A DNA stretch of 64,000 nt. Origin: CAZROT01 sp964601895 (GTDB lineage Bacteria > Pseudomonadota > Gammaproteobacteria > Enterobacterales > Enterobacteriaceae). Made by a program: the position numbers and the translations under genes. Numbering within the stretch: position 1 is the stretch's first letter; every line of letters begins with the position of its first letter. Shown one piece after another: positions 63,948 through 64,000 of the stretch. The notes beneath the pieces are model-generated. The model had not been told where the DNA came from, did no database searches, and was given only the letters and a program-made list of their open reading frames with translations. Location of the stretch: contig CAZROT010000006.1 of NCBI GenBank assembly GCA_964601895.1, positions 43,325 through 107,324 on the forward strand, read 5' to 3'.

Positions 63948-64000
63948 TTATTCTATAATTTTAGCGACAACACCAGCACCTACGGTACGACCCCCTTCGC
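63948..64000 (-). CDS. tuf: Elongation factor Tu, C-terminal 16 codons (partial)
   Basis: The frame entering from the right edge reads EGGRTVGAGVVAKIIE followed by TAA at 63948-63950. This is the invariant C-terminal end of EF-Tu (E. coli ends GAGVVAKVLG), with IIE replacing VLG. EF-Tu delivers aminoacyl-tRNA to the ribosome. Placement next to the S10 operon fits the str operon copy. Confidence 0.95.
   Translation of the reverse strand, partial: EGGRTVGAGVVAKIIE

Overview
The window is a stretch of a gammaproteobacterial chromosome of the order Enterobacterales. By eye it is AT-rich (roughly 40% GC). Almost every gene is an enterobacterial orthologue of near-identical length, including a YmoA/Hha that looks closest to the Yersinia form. 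The genome also shows signs of decay: a type IV pilus gene with two in-frame stops, IS6-family transposase debris, long gene-free AT-rich gaps where neighbours have been lost, and effector-like genes of foreign type. I infer a host-associated organism with a moderately reduced genome, such as an insect facultative symbiont of the Hamiltonella/Regiella/Fukatsuia kind. The species is not proven by the sequence.

Layout. (1) 1-7548: the end of a probable M61 peptidase, a serine/threonine dehydratase, and the pyruvate dehydrogenase operon aceE-aceF-lpdA (minus strand). (2) 8392-9875: where E. coli carries pdhR-aroP-ampE-ampD there are instead two overlapping plus-strand ORFs; the second is a YopT-type (C58) cysteine protease with a Cys-His-Asp triad. 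(3) 10031-17741: nadC, ppdD, hofB, hofC (dead), guaC, coaE, yacG, mutT, collinear with E. coli except that zapD is missing. (4) 17742-20059: an accessory island with a 325-residue protein made of a gapless tandem duplication, then a decayed IS6-type transposase. (5) 20060-21740: recA with a LexA-type box, and pncC. (6) 21860-37227: hemH, adk, htpG, recR, ybaB, dnaX, apt, rsmS, mscK, ymoA, 4.5S RNA and tesB, as around 10-11 min in E. coli but without priC, ybaN, acrRAB and tomB. (7) 37303-41058: tRNA-Phe, mltC, yggX, mutY, trmB, interrupted by an 8-bp tandem repeat that runs into a 100-N assembly gap. (8) 41209-49079: a DUF6314 protein, then lipA, lipB, ybeD, dacA, rlpA, mrdB, mrdA. (9) 49861-64000: the alpha, spc and S10 ribosomal protein operons in standard order, ending in the 3' tip of tuf.

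How it works together. Most of the window is core machinery: pyruvate oxidation with its lipoylation enzymes (lipA, lipB), translation, protein export (secY, ffs), recombination and repair (recA, recR, mutY, mutT), the replication clamp loader, cofactor synthesis (nadC, coaE, hemH), and the elongation/wall-shape set (mrdA, mrdB, dacA, rlpA). The conserved blocks come from distant parts of the E. coli map and are joined at gene-poor junctions; some of these hold transposase debris or unique genes, which suggests rearrangement followed by decay.

The most interesting unexplained content is the split YopT-like protease locus and the duplicated 325-residue protein. Both sit in accessory positions between conserved blocks. 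Other items worth attention are an orphan terminator upstream of coaE (possible small RNA), the A9 slippery tract in dnaX, an RlpA lacking its SPOR domain, and the collapsed 8-bp repeat array.
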